Assembly: GCA_947259095.1 (NCBI GenBank)
Contig: CAMYLA010000007.1
Location: forward strand, 5,623-69,622
Reading direction: 5' to 3'
Length of the DNA: 64,000 bases
From: an uncultured Acidimicrobiaceae bacterium
GTDB lineage: Bacteria; Actinomycetota; Acidimicrobiia; Acidimicrobiales; SZUA-35
Made by a program: the position numbers and the translations under genes. The notes beneath the pieces are model-generated. The model did not search any database and was not told the origin of the DNA. It was given only the letters and a program-made list of their open reading frames with translations. Of the stretch, positions 52,582 to 60,793 are shown piece after piece (position 1 is the stretch's first letter; each line of letters begins with the position of its first letter).

Positions 52582-53406
52582 ATGACACGTACCATCGAAA
52601 CCGGATCGCAGCACCTCACCGCCGTGATCGACGACGGGGTCGCCGTCATCACCATGGACCGGCCGGAGCGCCGCAACGCCATGACCGGTGACATGCTGTC
52701 GGGGCTGGCCATCGCCCTGGCCGACGTGGAAACCGCCGACGACGTACGCTGCGTGGTGTTGACCGGGGCCGGCGGGGCGTTCTGCGCCGGTGGCGACGTG
52801 AAGGGCTTCGCCGAGGGTGACGGCGCCGGCGGCGGTGGCAGCTCCTGGGACGCCGGCGTCCACGAACAGCGGATCAGCCACCACAAGACCTCGGGCGTGC
52901 TCTACAACATGCCAAAGCCCACCCTCGCCGCCCTGCCCGGTCCGGCGGCCGGGGCGGGACTGTCGCTGGCACTGGCCTGCGATATGCGGATCGCCATCGA
53001 CTCCGCCATCATCACCACCGCCTTCGCCAGGGTCGGCCTGGCCGGCGACTACGGCGGGACCTGGTTCCTGACCCAGCTGGTGGGTCCGGCCAAGGCCAAG
53101 GAGCTCTACTTCCTCCCCGAGCGGATGGACATGGCCACCGCCCTCGGTCTGGGAATCGTCAACCGGGTGGTCCCGGCCGAGGACTACGAGTCGTCGTGGC
53201 GGGACGTGGCGGCCCGGTTGGCGGCCGGCCCACCCATCGCCTACCGGTACATGAAGGAGAACATCAACCGCTCCGTCACCGGTGAGCTCTCGACCACCCT
53301 CGATCTCGAGTCGACCCACCACCGCCACACCGGCACCACCGCCGATCACAAGGAGGCGTCGAAGGCCTTCGTCGACAAGCGGGAACCGGTGTTCGAGGGC
53401 CACTGA
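52582..53406 (+). CDS. Enoyl-CoA hydratase/isomerase family protein
   Basis: A 274-residue crotonase-fold protein. VAVITMDRPERRNAMTGDML, the oxyanion-hole segment AFCAGGDVKGFAEG and ALPGPAAGAGLSLALACDMRIA are present. The acidic catalytic positions are partly changed: the segment after FARVGL reads AGDYGGTW with Asp where hydratases often have Glu, so it may be an isomerase or thioesterase-like crotonase. ATG at 52582 follows AAGGGAG; the longer frame from 52501 is not supported. Convergent with the acyl-CoA synthetase gene. Confidence 0.85.
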   Translation: MTRTIETGSQHLTAVIDDGVAVITMDRPERRNAMTGDMLSGLAIALADVETADDVRCVVLTGAGGAFCAGGDVKGFAEGDGAGGGGSSWDAGVHEQRISHHKTSGVLYNMPKPTLAALPGPAAGAGLSLALACDMRIAIDSAIITTAFARVGLAGDYGGTWFLTQLVGPAKAKELYFLPERMDMATALGLGIVNRVVPAEDYESSWRDVAARLAAGPPIAYRYMKENINRSVTGELSTTLDLESTHHRHTGTTADHKEASKAFVDKREPVFEGH

Positions 53407-55182
53407 TCACCCGGCCCGGCCCTCCAGCTGACGGCGGAGCTGGTACTTCTGGACCTTGCCGCTCGGGGTCATCGGGAAGTCGTCGACGGTTTCCAGCGCC
53501 TCGGGCCAGAACTGCTTGGTGACCCCCTGCCCATCGAGGAAGTCGGTGAGGTCGGCCAGGGTCGGGACCGGACCGTTGGTGGTGATCACCGCACAGCCGA
53601 CCTCGCCAAGCCGGTCGTGGGGCTTGGCGATCAGGGCCACCCCGGTCACCGAAGGATGGCGGAGGATCACATCCTCCACCTCCTTGACCGGCACGTTCTC
53701 ACCGCCCCGGATGATGATGTCCTTGGTCCGGCCGCTGATCGAGATGTAGCCGTCGTGGTCCATGACGGCCCGGTCGCCGGTGTCGAACCAGCCGTTCCGG
53801 AAACAGGAGTCGCTCAGCTCCCGGCCTTGGATGTAGCCGATGAAGCTCAGCGAGCCCCGGAACTGGAGATCCCCCTCGACCCCCGGTGACACGGGCTCGC
53901 CCAAGCCGTTCACGACCCGGACCTCGTTGCCCGGTAGCACCGCCCCGTCGGTGGCCAGCTTCTCGAAGGCGTCGTCGGGCCGTCCGGTTGTGGAGAGGGC
54001 GGTTTCGGTCATGCCCCACCCCGGCATGACGGTGCAGGGCAGTCGATCCCGGGCCTGCTCCAGGACCGGCAGTGGGATGGCGGCCCCGGCGCAGACGAAG
54101 GCCTGGAAGCTCGACAGATCACGATCGTCGAGCCCGTCGACGGCCAGCAGGTCGGCCAGGAACGGCGTGGCCCCCATCGAGGCCTCGATGCGGTGGGTCT
54201 CGATCAGCTCGGCGAACTCGACCGGATCCCACACCGCCTGGTAGATCACCTGTCCACCGGCGGTGATCGGGGCCCGGATGCCGTAGAGGTAGCCGGTCTG
54301 GTGGGCCAGGGTCGAGCCCATGTGGAACACCGTGCAGCCGGCGGCGACCCGGGCCAGCCACAGGTCGGCGGCGACGTTGATGGTGTTCTGGGTGTGCATC
54401 ACCCCCTTTGGCTGGCCGGTGGTGCCGGAGGTGAACATGATCTCGCACACGTCGTTCGGCGACGGTCGGCACAGGGCGATGGCCCGATCCGACAGCTCGG
54501 AGCGGCGCCCGGCCGCCAACAACTCCTCCCAGCGCATCGTGTCGGCCGGGGCCGGGGCCGGGGCCGGCGCCCGGGTGGTCGTGTCGGCCGGGGCCGGGGC
54601 CCGGGTGGTCGTGTCGGCCGGGGCCGGGGCCTCATCAGCCGGGTCATCGTCGACGACGATGACCCGCTGGAGCCAGGGGAAGCGTTCCTGCAACTCCCGA
54701 TGCATCTCGGCCAGGGCGAATCCCCGGTACCGGGCGACGGTGATCACCACCACCGGCCGGGACAGCTCCGACATCGCCGTCACTTCGTTCGAGCGGAAGA
54801 TGGGGGCCACCGGATTGACCACCGCACCGATCCGTTCGGTCGCCAGCACCGCCAGGAGGAATTCCCTTCGGTTCGGCAACTGCAGCTGCACGACATGACC
54901 GGGCCGGACGCCGAGCTCCAGGAGGCCCCGGGTCAGCTCATCGACCTGTTCGACCGCCCGGCCCCAGGTCAGGGTCCCGGCACTGTCGACCACCAGCGGT
55001 TGGTCTTGCCGACCGACGGCGTTGTGGTGGAAGCGGTCGATCAGGTGCTCGTCCGTCCATTGACCTGCGGTGGCCATGGCGTCGATCCTGGCCTGGGTCA
55101 GCATGGTCTCGAAGAACGGTTTCGAGCCGGCCGGCGCATCGAACGGATCGAACTCGGCGGTGCGGCTGGAGGTGTTGGCCAT
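53407..55182 (-). CDS. AMP-dependent acyl-CoA synthetase
   Basis: A 591-residue ANL enzyme. P-loop MFTSGTTGQPKGVMHT, GWGMTE, the hinge WFDTGDRAVMDHDGYISISGRTKDIIIRGG and catalytic Lys in TPSGKVQKYQL. Its closest flavour is the cyclohexanecarboxylate- or long-chain-CoA ligase group, judged from EFDPFDAPAGSKPF... and ELGVRPGHVVQLQLPNRREFLLAVLA; substrate uncertain. Residues about 182-212 consist of APADTTTR repeats from a 30-bp DNA repeat not expected in the family. A TAAAAC hexamer ends 6 nt upstream of the ATG. Probably part of the same acyl-CoA catabolism as the hydratase. Confidence 0.87.
   Translation of the reverse strand: MANTSSRTAEFDPFDAPAGSKPFFETMLTQARIDAMATAGQWTDEHLIDRFHHNAVGRQDQPLVVDSAGTLTWGRAVEQVDELTRGLLELGVRPGHVVQLQLPNRREFLLAVLATERIGAVVNPVAPIFRSNEVTAMSELSRPVVVITVARYRGFALAEMHRELQERFPWLQRVIVVDDDPADEAPAPADTTTRAPAPADTTTRAPAPAPAPADTMRWEELLAAGRRSELSDRAIALCRPSPNDVCEIMFTSGTTGQPKGVMHTQNTINVAADLWLARVAAGCTVFHMGSTLAHQTGYLYGIRAPITAGGQVIYQAVWDPVEFAELIETHRIEASMGATPFLADLLAVDGLDDRDLSSFQAFVCAGAAIPLPVLEQARDRLPCTVMPGWGMTETALSTTGRPDDAFEKLATDGAVLPGNEVRVVNGLGEPVSPGVEGDLQFRGSLSFIGYIQGRELSDSCFRNGWFDTGDRAVMDHDGYISISGRTKDIIIRGGENVPVKEVEDVILRHPSVTGVALIAKPHDRLGEVGCAVITTNGPVPTLADLTDFLDGQGVTKQFWPEALETVDDFPMTPSGKVQKYQLRRQLEGRAG
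54539..54630 (-). repeat. 30-bp in-frame minisatellite in acyl-CoA synthetase gene
   Basis: Units of about 30 bp (one expanded to 42 bp, one partial) encode Ala-Pro-Ala-Asp-Thr-Thr-Thr-Arg repeats on the minus strand. Lengths are multiples of three, so the frame is kept. Confidence 0.75.
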
Positions 55183-55263
55183 CGGCCTGTTTTACCCTCC
55201 GCCGGGCCGCCGGGCCAGCGTGCGGTGGCCGCCGGTACCGGTGCCGGTGTCAGTCGGGGTGTC

Positions 55264-55269
55264 TATGAT
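55264..55269 (+). promoter_or_regulatory. -10 element of the DNA methyltransferase gene
   Basis: TATGAT ends 9 nt before the ATG at 55279; the mRNA would be leaderless or have only a 1-3 nt leader. Confidence 0.4.
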
Positions 55270-55278
55270 CGTCAGGGC

Positions 55279-56853
55279 ATGTCGGAATCGAATCGTCAGA
55301 CCAGTACCTCGGCCTTCGGGGTCGGGCGGCGGGAGGGTCACGATTCGTCTGCGTTCTACGATCGGTTCTCACCTCCGGTTCTGTCGAACGATCAGACGGT
55401 CAACCGCCCCGATGAGCTGCTGGCCGAGCTCGGTCCCGGTCGCACCTTCGTAGGCTCGATCGAGCGGCTCCGGGTGCTGCCCGAGAACAGCGTCGCCCTG
55501 GTGGTCACGTCACCGCCGTACTTCGTCGGCAAGGAGTACGAGCTGGCGGTCACGGGGGAAACCGGGGCCGAGGATCGTCTCCCCGAAACCTATTTCGACT
55601 ATCTGGACATGCTGCGGGGGGTGTTCGCCGAGTGCCGTCGGGTGCTGGAACCGGGCGGCCGGATCGCGGTCAACGTTGCCAATCTCGGGCGCAAGCCATA
55701 CCGGAGCCTCAGCGCCGACGTGATCTCCATCCTCCAGGACGATCTTGGCCTGTTGCTGCGGGGCGAGGTGATCTGGGAGAAGGCTGCGGTCTCGTCCGGA
55801 TCCTGCGCCTGGGGGTCGTTCGCCAAGGCATCCAACCCGGTCCTGCGGGACATGACCGAGCGGGTGATCATCGCATCCAAGGGCCGGTTCTCCCGGGCAC
55901 TCACGATCAAGCAGCGCCGGGATCGGGGTCTGCCTCACGAGTCTTCACTGGCCAACGACGAATTCGTCGACGTCACCAGGGATGTCTGGCGCATCGATGC
56001 CGAATCGGCAACCAGGATCGGTCATCCTGCGCCGTTCCCGGTCGAGCTGCCCCGCCGCCTGATAGACCTCTACACCTATGAGGGCGACCTCGTGGTCGAC
56101 CCGTTCGTCGGCTCCGGCACCTCCATGGTGGCCGCGGCCCGCGCCGGGCGGATCGGCGTCGGCTTCGACATCGACCCGGACTACATCGAGTTGGCGGATC
56201 GGAGGTTGGCGGCCGAGCTCGATCGCATCGCCGCCTTCGAGCACGCCACCCAGGCGCTCGACCACGCGCCGCTCCCGATGCAGGGTGAGGTCCTGGCCGG
56301 TCTGTCGGTCGAGGATCGCCAGGAGCACTTCCAGGGCCGGGCCGTGGCCGAGGCCAAGAAGGTCCAGCACATCGCCCGGCGGCTGCTGGAGGATGCCGGC
56401 TTCACCTCGATCGACGATCGGGCCAAGCACCGATCGGGTGTGGTGGAGTTCACCTTCAGGATCGGCGGCGGTCCCGGCGGCGGTCCCGGCGATGGCGATG
56501 GCGGGTGGGGCGCCTGGGTCGACGTGTCCGGCGGTTTCACCACCAATCGCCCGGGGCTGCAGCGGATCGATGCGGTATGGCGGCTGCTCGGCCGGTTGCA
56601 TGTCCTGTCGGCCATGGCCGACGGGTCGGGCGAGAGCCCGGAGACGGTCCTGGTGCTCACACCCAGTCTGCCGAAACGTGGTTCGCCGGCGGACAAGGCC
56701 CTCCGGGCCGGTGGGCCGGGGGTCATCTTCGATGCGATCGAGCTCTACGATCCGGCCGGCCTGGCCCGTCTCCGCTGCTATGCGGCCGCCGCCCGGCCGG
56801 TACCCCAGCCCGGTTTCTGGACGCCGGAGGAAGTGGCGTCGGCCGCTGATTGA
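55279..56853 (+). CDS. Orphan site-specific DNA methyltransferase (beta class) with C-terminal extension
   Basis: A 524-residue enzyme. The catalytic motif TSPPY (about 77-81) precedes the SAM-binding motif DPFVGSGTSM (about 273-282), the order of beta-class enzymes. TSPPY rather than DPPY favours N4-cytosine methylation, though N6-adenine cannot be excluded. The region between, with SSGSCAWGSFAKASNPVLRD and VWRIDAES, is likely the target-recognition part. About 210 further residues follow, with AEAKKVQHIARRLLEDAGF, WVDVSGGFTTNRPGLQRIDAVWRLLG and TVLVLTPSLPKRGSPADKALR; these are not part of the methylase core and may be a diverged nuclease-like or regulatory domain. No restriction gene is adjacent. 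Confidence 0.82.
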   Translation: MSESNRQTSTSAFGVGRREGHDSSAFYDRFSPPVLSNDQTVNRPDELLAELGPGRTFVGSIERLRVLPENSVALVVTSPPYFVGKEYELAVTGETGAEDRLPETYFDYLDMLRGVFAECRRVLEPGGRIAVNVANLGRKPYRSLSADVISILQDDLGLLLRGEVIWEKAAVSSGSCAWGSFAKASNPVLRDMTERVIIASKGRFSRALTIKQRRDRGLPHESSLANDEFVDVTRDVWRIDAESATRIGHPAPFPVELPRRLIDLYTYEGDLVVDPFVGSGTSMVAAARAGRIGVGFDIDPDYIELADRRLAAELDRIAAFEHATQALDHAPLPMQGEVLAGLSVEDRQEHFQGRAVAEAKKVQHIARRLLEDAGFTSIDDRAKHRSGVVEFTFRIGGGPGGGPGDGDGGWGAWVDVSGGFTTNRPGLQRIDAVWRLLGRLHVLSAMADGSGESPETVLVLTPSLPKRGSPADKALRAGGPGVIFDAIELYDPAGLARLRCYAAAARPVPQPGFWTPEEVASAAD

Positions 56854-56892
56854 ACACGCTTGGCCATGTCCGAAGCCGGGAGTGGAGGGCAC

Positions 56893-56898
56893 TAGGTT
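56893..56898 (+). promoter_or_regulatory. -10 element of the DUF6636 lipoprotein gene (leaderless)
   Basis: TAGGTT ends 6 nt before the ATG at 56905. Confidence 0.5.
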
Positions 56899-56904
56899 TC
56901 CGAC

Positions 56905-57561
56905 ATGCGCCTTCGCCAATCGCTGATCTTCGTCCTGCTGTTCCTCTCGTTGATCGCCGCTTGTGGGAGTCTGGACGAGGATTCGGCCGATGCCGGCGGC
57001 GACGGCGGCTCCACCGAGCTCCCCGCCTCGGCCGACGACGACGACGAGCCGTCGGCCGCCGGCACCACCGGGTCCAGTGTGTCCACCGGCGTCGATGCCT
57101 CGGTGGCCTCCACCGTCCCCGCCGCCGACCGCACGTCCGTGGCCCAGGGTTCGACCGAGCCGAAGGCCACCGAGCAGTCCTCGACCACCGACACCGTCGG
57201 CGCCGTGCTGGAGCCGGGCCCCACCGGCAGCTTCCGCAGCCCGTCAGGCAACATCCTGTGCCTGATGCAGGAAGACCTCACCTCGTGCTGGATCGGCGAG
57301 AAGCAGTGGTCGATCGACCAGCCGCCCGACCCCGCCTGTGCCGACGCCGATTGGGGTGATGCCATCGACCTGTCGTCGGCCGAGGTGTGGTGGCCCTGTT
57401 ACACCGACTTCATCTACGACCCGGGGGCCGACGTCCTCGACTACGGCGATGCCATGGTGGTGTCCGGGTTCCGCTGCGACTCTGCCCGGGCCGGGGTCAC
57501 CTGTCTCAACCAGACCGGTCAGGGGTTTCGGTTGGCCAAGTCCGAGGTTGTCGTCTTCTAG
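56905..57561 (+). CDS. DUF6636-like lipoprotein
   Basis: A 218-residue exported protein. Signal peptide with lipobox LIAAC (Cys 20), an Asp/Ser/Thr-rich linker of about 85 residues, then a Cys-rich domain: GSFRSPSGNILCLMQEDLTSCWIGEKQW, PCYTDFIYDPGADVLDYGDAMVVSGFRCDS and GVTCLNQTGQGFRLAKSEVVVF. The FxSPSGNIxC start, paired cysteines and GFxLxKxE end match DUF6636 of actinobacteria; function unknown. Six mature Cys suggest disulfides outside the membrane. It is followed 44 bp later by another lipoprotein gene. Confidence 0.75.
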   Translation: MRLRQSLIFVLLFLSLIAACGSLDEDSADAGGDGGSTELPASADDDDEPSAAGTTGSSVSTGVDASVASTVPAADRTSVAQGSTEPKATEQSSTTDTVGAVLEPGPTGSFRSPSGNILCLMQEDLTSCWIGEKQWSIDQPPDPACADADWGDAIDLSSAEVWWPCYTDFIYDPGADVLDYGDAMVVSGFRCDSARAGVTCLNQTGQGFRLAKSEVVVF

Positions 57562-57604
57562 TGTCTCGGGCTTGGCAACGGTGCTGATCGTCCGATGGTA
57601 GGGG

Positions 57605-58513
57605 GTGACCCGTCTCCGGCATCTGGCCCCGTTGGCCCTGCCGCTCATCATGGCGGCGTCGGCCTGCGCCGCCGCAGGGGCCCCGACCCCGGACGGGTCC
57701 GACGCTGCTGAAACCACCGTGGCGTCGATCGTCGAGGTCGCCGCTACCACCGGGGTCCCGACCATGCGACCCACCTCGGCCGAGAAGCTGGGGATCGTCC
57801 TCGATCCCGAAGGCAGGCCATACGACGTCGAGGAGGGCCCGGACGGCACCGTCGAGTGGCGGCTGCTGACCCGGTTGCGAATCGATCGAGGCCAGCTGGA
57901 GATCGTCGCCGGCGAGTTGCTGTACCGGTCGCCGCCGCCCGACATCGCCGACACCGAGTCGGTCAGGCTGGCCACCGACTCGGAGCTGGAGTTGCGTCTG
58001 ATTTGGCATCGACCGGGGCTCGAGGCCGGCCGGGAGGAAGCGGCATCGGTGGCGCCGGCGGCAACGGCCGAGTCGATCCTCGGGGTCCACCTGGCCGTAC
58101 CCGGCTCCCGGGTTGCCCGATGGGGACGGTTCGAGCCGGCCTACACCACCACCGAAGGCCTCGGGGCGGTCACCAGCCGGGCGGTTCTGGCGTCGGCGGC
58201 CGGCAACGACGACGCCCTGGTCGAGGAAAAACCGGTCCCGGACCGGCCGTTCGTGCTCGCCGATCTGGACGACCGGCCAGGCAACGATCTGTTCCTGTTC
58301 TCCAGCGGCGACGACGAGGGCCCGGTCGTGGCGGCCGAGGGGTTCGATGCCGCCGAAAAATTGGTGGCCGTGATGCTCTGGCATCCACGCTACCCATGGC
58401 GTCTGGCGGTCCGGACCGGGTCCCCACCCCCGGACGTGGTCGAGCGTGAGCAGCAGCTGCTCGACTGCATCGAAGGCCGCAGGCTGATCGACCGGTGGGG
58501 CCGCTGCACCTGA
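57605..58513 (+). CDS. Hypothetical lipoprotein
   Basis: A 302-residue protein with a GTG start preceded by AGGGGG, a signal peptide and lipobox SASAC (Cys 21). The mature sequence has no family I recognise; it includes LGIVLDPEGRPYDVEEGPDGTVEWRLLTRL, a hydrophilic alpha/beta region and two Cys near the end (LDCIEG and WGRCT). It may be co-transcribed with the preceding lipoprotein gene and the following esterase gene, whose start lies about 27 bp downstream. Function unknown. Confidence 0.6.
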   Translation: MTRLRHLAPLALPLIMAASACAAAGAPTPDGSDAAETTVASIVEVAATTGVPTMRPTSAEKLGIVLDPEGRPYDVEEGPDGTVEWRLLTRLRIDRGQLEIVAGELLYRSPPPDIADTESVRLATDSELELRLIWHRPGLEAGREEAASVAPAATAESILGVHLAVPGSRVARWGRFEPAYTTTEGLGAVTSRAVLASAAGNDDALVEEKPVPDRPFVLADLDDRPGNDLFLFSSGDDEGPVVAAEGFDAAEKLVAVMLWHPRYPWRLAVRTGSPPPDVVEREQQLLDCIEGRRLIDRWGRCT

Positions 58514-58539
58514 GGCCGCCGGCGGCTCGTGGCCGGATT

Positions 58540-59373
58540 GTGATCGAAGCGACGAGCCCGCGAGACTGGACCGCCATGGCCTGGCCGATCACCGAATTCC
58601 CGCTCGTCTGCGATCTGACCGGTCTCGAGCACGTCGTCTCGGTCGGACTGCCGGTGCGTCACCGCTCGCTGGAAGAGATGCCGCTGCTGGTCTGTCTCGA
58701 CGGGCCGTGGATGTTCGGCACCACCCTCGATGCCACCAGGATCATGTCGATGTCGGGCGAGGCACCCGAGGCCGCGGTGGTGGGCCTGTCGTTCGCCGAC
58801 ACGTCGATGGGGGAGTACCTCCGGCAGCGGGCCCGGTGGTACACGCCGTCGCCCTGGGTGCCGCCGACCATCACCGGGGTCAAGGGTGTCACCGCCGAGG
58901 AGTGCGGCCGGGCCGCCGAGCTGCAACGGTTCATCGCCGACCAGCTGTTGCCGTTGGTCGTCGCCGACCATCTCGACGGCGTCGAGGTTTCGCAGCGGTG
59001 GCTGATCGGTCACAGCTTCGGCGCCCTGTTCGGTCTCCGAGCGCTGCTCACCGAGCCCTCGCTGTTCGACAAGTGGTTGCTGGCCAGCCCGTCGATCTGG
59101 TGGGACGATCGCTCGGTGCTGGAGTTCGAGGCCGACCATGCGGCGTCGAACGACGACCTGGCGGCCACGGTCTTCACCTGTTACGGCGAAGCCGAACGCC
59201 AGCCCGAGGAGGGCACCGACTTCCGTATGGGCGACAACGTCGAGGAACTGGTGGTCACCTTACGAGGCCGCAAGTACCCCGGCTTGGCCCTCAGCCACCA
59301 GGTGTTGTTGGGCGATGGCCATGCGTCGTCGATCGGCCCGGCCATCAGCAAGGGACTTCGAGCCCTGCTGTAG
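58540..59373 (+). CDS. Alpha/beta hydrolase, esterase D / Fes-like
   Basis: A protein of about 277 residues of the putative esterase family (as in enterochelin esterase and antigen 85-like folds). The nucleophile elbow is LIGHSFGALFGLRALL (Ser in GHSFG), the segment MPLLVCLDGPWMFGTTLDATRIM matches the oxyanion strand, DKWLLASPSIWWDD precedes the acid residue, and the His lies in VLLGDGHASSIGPAISKGL. No signal peptide; probably cytosolic. Candidate starts are GTG 58540 and ATG 58576. Substrate unknown. Convergent with zwf. Confidence 0.75.
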   Translation: MIEATSPRDWTAMAWPITEFPLVCDLTGLEHVVSVGLPVRHRSLEEMPLLVCLDGPWMFGTTLDATRIMSMSGEAPEAAVVGLSFADTSMGEYLRQRARWYTPSPWVPPTITGVKGVTAEECGRAAELQRFIADQLLPLVVADHLDGVEVSQRWLIGHSFGALFGLRALLTEPSLFDKWLLASPSIWWDDRSVLEFEADHAASNDDLAATVFTCYGEAERQPEEGTDFRMGDNVEELVVTLRGRKYPGLALSHQVLLGDGHASSIGPAISKGLRALL

Positions 59374-59401
59374 CGACAGGACAAACCCCTCCGGTTCGGT
59401 C

Positions 59402-60793
59402 CTAGGCGGGACCGAAGCCCTCGGGCAGAAATCGTCTGGCCTCGGGAGGGCCCCAGGTCCCGGCCCGATACAGCGGCAGCTCCGCGGCCGGGCCGTGCAG
59501 CAACGGATCGATGATCCGCCACGCCTCCTCGACCCCGTCCTGGCGGGTGAAGAGCCGCTTCTCGCCGATCAGGGCATCGGCCAGGAGCCGCTGGTAGGCG
59601 TTCTCGGTGCTCTGGCCGTGCTGCTCGTTGTCCTCAACGCTCATGTCGATCGCTCGGCTGACCATTTCGTTGCCCGGCACTTTGGCCTGCATGGTCAGGG
59701 TGATGCTGTCGTCCGGTTTCATCCTGAACCGCAACCGCGACGGCTCGGGTGGATGGACCTCGTCGCTGAACAGCATGCGGGGCGGCTGCTGGAACTCCAC
59801 CACCGCCTCGGTCACCGTCTCGGCCAGCGATTTGCCGGCCCGGATGTAGAACGGCACCCCAGACCAGCGCCACGAGTCGACCTCGATCTTCATGGCAACG
59901 AAGGTCTCGGTGTTTGAGTCCTGGTCGACTCCCGGCTCCTTTCGGTAGCCCTCAACCTGGCCCCGGACCACGTTGGCCGGCTCCACCGGTCGCATGGCCC
60001 GGAAGACCTTGACCTTCTCGTCGACGAAGGCGTCCTCGTCCCGGCTGGCCGGTGGCTCCATGGTCAGCAGCGCCACCAGTTGCAGCAGGTGATTCTGCAC
60101 CACGTCCCGTATCGTGCCGACCTCGTCGTAGAACCGACCCCGGCCTTCCAGCCCGAACGATTCGGCCATGGTGATGGTCACCGAGGCGATGTGATTCCGG
60201 TTCCAGACCGACTCGAGCAGGCTGTTGGCGAAGCGGAACACCAGCAGGTTCTGCACCGGCTCCTTGCCGAGGAAGTGGTCGATCCGGTAGATCTGAGGCT
60301 CGTCGAGGAACTCGTGCAGGGTGGCGTTGAGCTCCTTGGCCGATGCCAGGTCCCGGCCGAACGGCTTTTCCACCACCACCCGGCTGTGCTCTGCCAGGCC
60401 GACCTCGGCCATGCCTCGCACCACGTCGTCGAACAGCACCGGCGGGATGGCCAGAAAGGCCACCGGGGTCTTTGCGTCCTGGGTCAGCTTCCCAAGTCGG
60501 ACCCAGGTCTCCGGATCGTCGTACTCACCTGCCACGTAGCGGAGTCGCTTGCACAGCCGATGCAGGGCCTCGACGTCGGTGTCGGCGCCGAAGTACTCGG
60601 TCACCGCCAGCTTGGTCCGCTCGACGAAGTCCTTGTCGTCCCAGTCGCTGTTGGCGACACCGATGACCGGCATCTCGAGTCGGCCCTCGGTGGTCAGTTC
60701 GTAGAGGGCCGGCAGCAGCTTCTTGCGTGACAGATCGCCGGAGGCGCCGAACAGGATGAAGGCGTCGCCGGCAGGGGCGATGGGACCCGACAT
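59402..60793 (-). CDS. zwf: Glucose-6-phosphate 1-dehydrogenase
   Basis: A 463-residue enzyme of the oxidative pentose-phosphate pathway making 6-phosphogluconolactone and NADPH. Nucleotide loop GASGDLSRKKLLPALYEL (about 16-33), the substrate-binding signature RIDHFLGKE (170-178) with the catalytic His two residues after the Asp region, VEKPFGRDL and the C-terminal YQRLLADALIGEKRLFTRQDGVEEAWRI. Length is slightly under the usual 480-510. The ATG overlaps the stop of gnd (TGATG), so gnd and zwf form a coupled operon, with gnd first. Confidence 0.93.
   Translation of the reverse strand: MSGPIAPAGDAFILFGASGDLSRKKLLPALYELTTEGRLEMPVIGVANSDWDDKDFVERTKLAVTEYFGADTDVEALHRLCKRLRYVAGEYDDPETWVRLGKLTQDAKTPVAFLAIPPVLFDDVVRGMAEVGLAEHSRVVVEKPFGRDLASAKELNATLHEFLDEPQIYRIDHFLGKEPVQNLLVFRFANSLLESVWNRNHIASVTITMAESFGLEGRGRFYDEVGTIRDVVQNHLLQLVALLTMEPPASRDEDAFVDEKVKVFRAMRPVEPANVVRGQVEGYRKEPGVDQDSNTETFVAMKIEVDSWRWSGVPFYIRAGKSLAETVTEAVVEFQQPPRMLFSDEVHPPEPSRLRFRMKPDDSITLTMQAKVPGNEMVSRAIDMSVEDNEQHGQSTENAYQRLLADALIGEKRLFTRQDGVEEAWRIIDPLLHGPAAELPLYRAGTWGPPEARRFLPEGFGPA

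Noticed and set aside
54399..54647. Pro/Arg-rich 82-codon ORF over the acyl-CoA synthetase repeat
   Set aside because: It is a frame-shifted reading of the 30-bp repeat, not an independent gene.
54193..55278. Long N-terminal extension of the DNA methyltransferase frame
   Set aside because: It is antisense to the acyl-CoA synthetase; the true ATG at 55279 has a -10 element just upstream and begins the conserved protein.
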